Source: Saprospirales bacterium (GTDB taxonomy: Bacteria > Bacteroidota > Bacteroidia > Chitinophagales > Saprospiraceae). From it: 10,083 nucleotides of DNA. A model generated the notes under the pieces. That model ran no database searches. It worked only from the letters and a program-made list of their open reading frames with translations, and was not told the DNA's origin. The DNA is taken from NCBI GenBank assembly GCA_003448025.1, contig DLXL01000439.1, forward strand, positions 1 through 10,083, in the 5' to 3' direction. This document shows, in pieces, positions 6,863-10,083 of this stretch. Positions within the stretch are counted from its first letter, which is position 1; each line of letters opens with the position of its first letter. The position numbers and the translations under genes are program-made.

Positions 6863-7303
6863 GAAAATATTTGGGAAGTGCTGGCCAATCTCACCCTCAT
6901 TGCCCTGCTGCCTGCCCTGGGTGAAGAATTGGTATTCCGGGGAGTAATCCAGCAGCAACTGATGCGCCGCATTCAAAATCCATGGATGGCCATCCTTCTG
7001 GCCTCCTTAATTTTTAGTGCCGCTCACATGCAATTTGAAGGATTTATCCCCAGAATGTTGCTGGGGTTTATCCTGGGCTGGTTGTATTGGAAAACCCAAA
7101 ATTTTTGGATACCTGTTTTGTGCCATTTTTTCAACAACGGCCTTCAGGTGATTGGTCAATATCTCTATAAACAGGAGCTTTCCACCGTTGACCTTGAAAA
7201 AGATATTGAAGTACCCTGGCAATTTGCCGCTATTTCCCTCTTTATGATCTGGGCGACAGCACGGTTACTTCAACAAAACCTGACTAAATATCCGGCAAAA
7301 TGA
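6860..7303 (+). CDS. Catalytic half of a CPBP-family (CAAX-type) intramembrane protease
   Basis: The 147-residue product holds the whole active site of the CPBP family, membrane-embedded metalloprotease-like enzymes: GEELVFRG with Glu22, Glu23 and Arg27 (the EExxxR motif), FSAAH with His56 (FxxxH), and CHFFNN with His89 and Asn93 (HxxxN). About four membrane segments are visible. A full-length family member normally also has the N-terminal helices encoded by 6356-6853 in the same frame, so this is best seen as the second half of an interrupted gene. Preserved catalytic residues and an intact frame argue against long decay. Its stop overlaps the cupin start (ATGA, 7300-7303). The natural substrate is unknown; family members process prenylated proteins or peptides, or serve as bacteriocin immunity proteins. 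Confidence 0.8.
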   Translation: MENIWEVLANLTLIALLPALGEELVFRGVIQQQLMRRIQNPWMAILLASLIFSAAHMQFEGFIPRMLLGFILGWLYWKTQNFWIPVLCHFFNNGLQVIGQYLYKQELSTVDLEKDIEVPWQFAAISLFMIWATARLLQQNLTKYPAK

Positions 7304-7623
7304 CACATTATCAGCTTTCTCAACTGCCCTCCCGAGAACTCATTAAAGGATTCACAGGCCGTTTTATCCACACAGATCAAGTTACCATCGGCTACATAGA
7401 TATCGCATCCGGGAGTATTCTTCCGGAACACCATCATATTCATGAACAGATTACCACTGTTCTGGAAGGCACGCTGGAAATAACGGTGGAAGGACAAAAG
7501 CATCTGCTCCTCGCCGGGCACATTCTGGCCATTCCTTCCAATGCCCGCCACTCCGCCATTGCCCTTACTGATTGTAAAGTGATCGATGTTTTTAACCCCG
7601 TCAGGGAAGATTACAAGTTTTAA
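7300..7623 (+). CDS. Small single-domain cupin protein
   Basis: The 107-residue product is one beta-barrel cupin domain, probably cytosolic, with no signal peptide. Motif 1 reads GSILPEHHHIHEQITTVLEG (38-57), giving His44, His46 and Gln50 as likely metal ligands; Gln stands where many cupins have Glu. Motif 2 reads PSNARH with His84 as the fourth ligand. The C-terminal IDVFNPVREDY resembles KdgF-like cupins, which act on unsaturated uronates in pectin and alginate breakdown, but no such pathway is visible here, so that role is only a possibility. The start ATG overlaps the CPBP stop by four bases (ATGA), implying translational coupling. The stop lies four bases before the M14 peptidase start. 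Confidence 0.88.
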   Translation: MTHYQLSQLPSRELIKGFTGRFIHTDQVTIGYIDIASGSILPEHHHIHEQITTVLEGTLEITVEGQKHLLLAGHILAIPSNARHSAIALTDCKVIDVFNPVREDYKF

Positions 7624-7627
7624 TACC

Positions 7628-10083
7628 ATGTATATCAATACATTAGCTCGCCTGTTGGCTCTCGTCATTCTCCTTCCTGCCTTACTGCCTGCACAGGGGA
7701 TTTATCAGGAATATTACCTGCCAAGGGTAACATATAACAGTGCCATCCCAACGCCGGCATCCTGGCTGGGCTATGAGGTGGGGGAGTGGCATACCAGTCA
7801 TGATCAACTGCTCGGGTACATGAAAGCGCTGGATGCTGCCAGTGATCGCATCACGCTTCAGGAATACGGTCGCTCACACGAAAACCGGCCGCTGGTTTGC
7901 CTCACCATCACTGATCCGGCCAATCATGCCCGGTTGGAGGACATTAAAACCGAACGCGCCAAACTGGTTAACCCGGCCGAAAGCAAGCAGGTGAACCTGA
8001 AAAATCTGCCTGCCGTGAACTACATGGGCTATTCCATTCACGGCAACGAAACCAGCGGCAGCCATGCCGCATTGTTGGTGGCCTACTACCTGGCGGCCGC
8101 TCAAACCAAGGAAGTAGAAGAACTGCTGCGCAATACCATTATCCTGTTCGACCCCTGCTTCAACCCCGATGGCATGCAGCGATTTTCAGCGTGGGTAAAC
8201 AGTCATAAAAGCCGTAATCCTACCTCTGATCCGGCCAGTGATGAATATAATGAGCCCTGGCCGCGTGGCCGCACCAATCACTATGGTTTTGATCTGAACC
8301 GCGATTGGCTGGTGTCGCAACAACCGGAATCTGTGGGCCGGGTGAAACTTTTTCAGGAATGGCACCCCAATGTGCTCACTGATCACCACGAAATGGACAG
8401 TGGATCCACGTTTTTTTTCCAGCCAGGAGTGCCAAGCCGGGTCAATCCGATTACACCGGTCAAAAACCAGCAACTCACCGCCAAAATTGCCGACTACCAC
8501 GCCAAAGCTTTGTCGGAAAAACAGGTGCTGTTTTACACCGGAGAAAATTTCGACGACTTCTACTACGGCAAAGGATCCACTTATCCTGATGTGAATGGCG
8601 GTATCGGCATTTTGTTTGAACAAGCCAGCAGCCGGGGTACTCAGCAGGAAACCAAAAACGGATTGCTCACCTTTCCATACAGCATCCGAAACCAGGTGAT
8701 TACTTCCCTTTCCACGCTGAAGGCCGTAGGCGAAATGCGGGTTGAACTCAATGATTACCTGCGCAATTTCTATACTTCAGCCCTGGAAGAGGCCCGAAAA
8801 AGCAACGTTAAAGGCTATGTTTTTGATTTTGGAAACGAAACGCAATGTGTTTCATTGGATCCTAAATCAAGAAATTTTGGTTATGATGTAACGGATGAAT
8901 TGCCCTGCATTGCGTTCCTGCAAATGCTGCGCCGACACAAAATCAGCTTCTATCAACTGGAAAAAGACTTCAATACAACGGAAGATACGTTTGCTGCCGG
9001 AAGCTTTTTTGTGCCCCTGGAGCAGCCACAGTACCGACTCATCCGAAGTATGTTTGAACGCCAGACGCAGTTTCAGGACAGCATTTTTTACGACATTTCT
9101 GCCTGGACCCTGCCGGATGCCTTTGGGCTGCATTGGGCCGCTGTGAGTGGGAAAATACCGGAGGTACATATGGAGCCTCAATTGCAGGAAGAACACGCTC
9201 GGCTAACGGACTTATCCCGCTATTACGCTTTCGTTTTTCCCAATCCGGGCTATGAAATGCCCCGGTTGCTGTATCGTTTACAAAATGAGGGATACAGGGT
9301 ACACGTAGCCCTGGAGCCTTTTGAAGCCGAAGGTCAAACATTTGCTGCCGGCTCCTTGGTGGTTCCGGCAGACCGACAAATCCTGAAGGTGGAAACGGGG
9401 CCGGATCGGAAGATTTATGAACGATTGAATGAACCCTTGTTCGCAAATTTTATTCCGATCAAAAACGGCCTCACCTCGGGCGGGCCGGATATGGGCAGCA
9501 GCAAATTCCCGGTGGTTCGTATGCCTAAAGTGCTCATGCTGACGGGCAACGGGGTAAACGTTGAAGACTCAGGTGAAATATGGCATCTACTGGACGTCAG
9601 GTACAATATGCCGCTGACCATGGTGGAAGCAGAGCGTTTTAACAACACAAACCTGGAAACCTACAACGTCTTAATCCTGCCAGATGGTAACTACGGCTCG
9701 GTATCGGCAGACAAGGTCAAGCTATTTGCCCAGAACGGCGGCACCATCATTGCCACCGGAAATGCCCTGCGTTGGCTGAAAACTTCCGGACTGGCGTCCC
9801 TGGAATTCCGAAGCATTCCGGTGGATTCCATTAAACGCCGGCCTTACAGCCAAATAGCAGAAGACCGCGGTGCGCGCAATATGCCCGGCGCCATTTTTGA
9901 GGCAGAACTGGATCTGACACACCCGCTTTGTTTCGGGTACAGCCGTTCCAAACTACCGGTGTTCCTTCCAGAGAATCTGTTTGTAGAAACTGCCAAAAAC
10001 CCATACGCCACACCGGTCATACTTACCAAAAATCCATTGTTGGCCGGCTATGTGCACCCCAAACAAAAACCAATGGCGCCAGG
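7628..10083 (+). CDS. Secreted M14-family zinc carboxypeptidase-like protein (3' end beyond the window)
   Basis: The open frame continues to the window edge, giving at least 818 residues. Residues 1-22 form a signal peptide (hydrophobic stretch, then LLPAQG), so the protein is exported, either periplasmic or surface. The M14 metallopeptidase core is visible: HGNE with His138 and Glu141 as zinc ligands, FNPDG (178-182), DLNRDW with Arg225, TDHHEM with His253 or His254 as the third zinc ligand, STFFFQPG (260-267), and FEQASSRG with Glu331 as the likely catalytic base. All key residues are present. Residues about 380-630 carry no motif I recognise. Residues about 633-720 look like a Rossmann-type, glutamine-amidotransferase-like fold (PKVLML, YNVLILPDGNYG, NGGTIIATGNALRWL) without a visible nucleophilic Cys. 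Related Bacteroidota proteins have about 830-870 residues, so only a short tail is missing. It removes C-terminal residues from peptides by family; its actual substrate is unknown. Confidence 0.92.
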   Translation, partial: MYINTLARLLALVILLPALLPAQGIYQEYYLPRVTYNSAIPTPASWLGYEVGEWHTSHDQLLGYMKALDAASDRITLQEYGRSHENRPLVCLTITDPANHARLEDIKTERAKLVNPAESKQVNLKNLPAVNYMGYSIHGNETSGSHAALLVAYYLAAAQTKEVEELLRNTIILFDPCFNPDGMQRFSAWVNSHKSRNPTSDPASDEYNEPWPRGRTNHYGFDLNRDWLVSQQPESVGRVKLFQEWHPNVLTDHHEMDSGSTFFFQPGVPSRVNPITPVKNQQLTAKIADYHAKALSEKQVLFYTGENFDDFYYGKGSTYPDVNGGIGILFEQASSRGTQQETKNGLLTFPYSIRNQVITSLSTLKAVGEMRVELNDYLRNFYTSALEEARKSNVKGYVFDFGNETQCVSLDPKSRNFGYDVTDELPCIAFLQMLRRHKISFYQLEKDFNTTEDTFAAGSFFVPLEQPQYRLIRSMFERQTQFQDSIFYDISAWTLPDAFGLHWAAVSGKIPEVHMEPQLQEEHARLTDLSRYYAFVFPNPGYEMPRLLYRLQNEGYRVHVALEPFEAEGQTFAAGSLVVPADRQILKVETGPDRKIYERLNEPLFANFIPIKNGLTSGGPDMGSSKFPVVRMPKVLMLTGNGVNVEDSGEIWHLLDVRYNMPLTMVEAERFNNTNLETYNVLILPDGNYGSVSADKVKLFAQNGGTIIATGNALRWLKTSGLASLEFRSIPVDSIKRRPYSQIAEDRGARNMPGAIFEAELDLTHPLCFGYSRSKLPVFLPENLFVETAKNPYATPVILTKNPLLAGYVHPKQKPMAP

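Overview
The window looks like a chromosomal segment of a Bacteroidota bacterium. The main evidence is a SusC/SusD-type outer-membrane uptake pair, lipoprotein and signal-peptide styles typical of the phylum, no clear Shine-Dalgarno sequences before the starts, and a long M14 peptidase of a type common there. A Saprospiria-like relative is possible, but that is only an impression. Base composition looks even across the genes, and no transposase, integrase, phage gene, tRNA, rRNA or CRISPR array is visible.

Layout: positions 1-135 hold a head-to-head array of a short GGTCATT/AATGACC unit. A minus-strand terminator (136-173) follows, then susD-like (198-1601) and susC-like (1630-4830), both on the minus strand and forming a two-gene operon. 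A 443-base non-coding leader (4831-5273) carries a second minus-strand terminator-like hairpin and two short palindromes. pdxJ (5274-5990, minus) follows. A 365-base gap (5991-6355) separates pdxJ from the plus-strand genes and is almost entirely repeats: a GGTCATT array, a REP-like inverted repeat, and an AATGACC array in the opposite direction. The plus-strand cluster is a CPBP-family intramembrane protease gene split by one in-frame TAG (6356-6853 and 6860-7303), a small cupin (7300-7623), and a secreted M14 zinc carboxypeptidase-like protein (7628 to beyond the window end).

How the genes work together: SusC and SusD form a TonB-dependent transporter with its surface lipoprotein. The substrate cannot be read from the window because no degradative enzyme, sigma/anti-sigma pair or sensor lies beside them. 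PdxJ makes pyridoxine 5'-phosphate for vitamin B6. The protease-cupin-peptidase genes overlap or nearly touch (ATGA overlap, then a 4-base gap), so they are probably co-transcribed, but no shared pathway is evident.

The points most worth a second look are the two head-to-head AATGACC arrays, the amber codon that separates the membrane half of the CPBP protease from its catalytic half, two acidic calcium-loop-like stretches in SusC, and the attenuator-like hairpin before susC. I did not find a clearly new multi-gene system.
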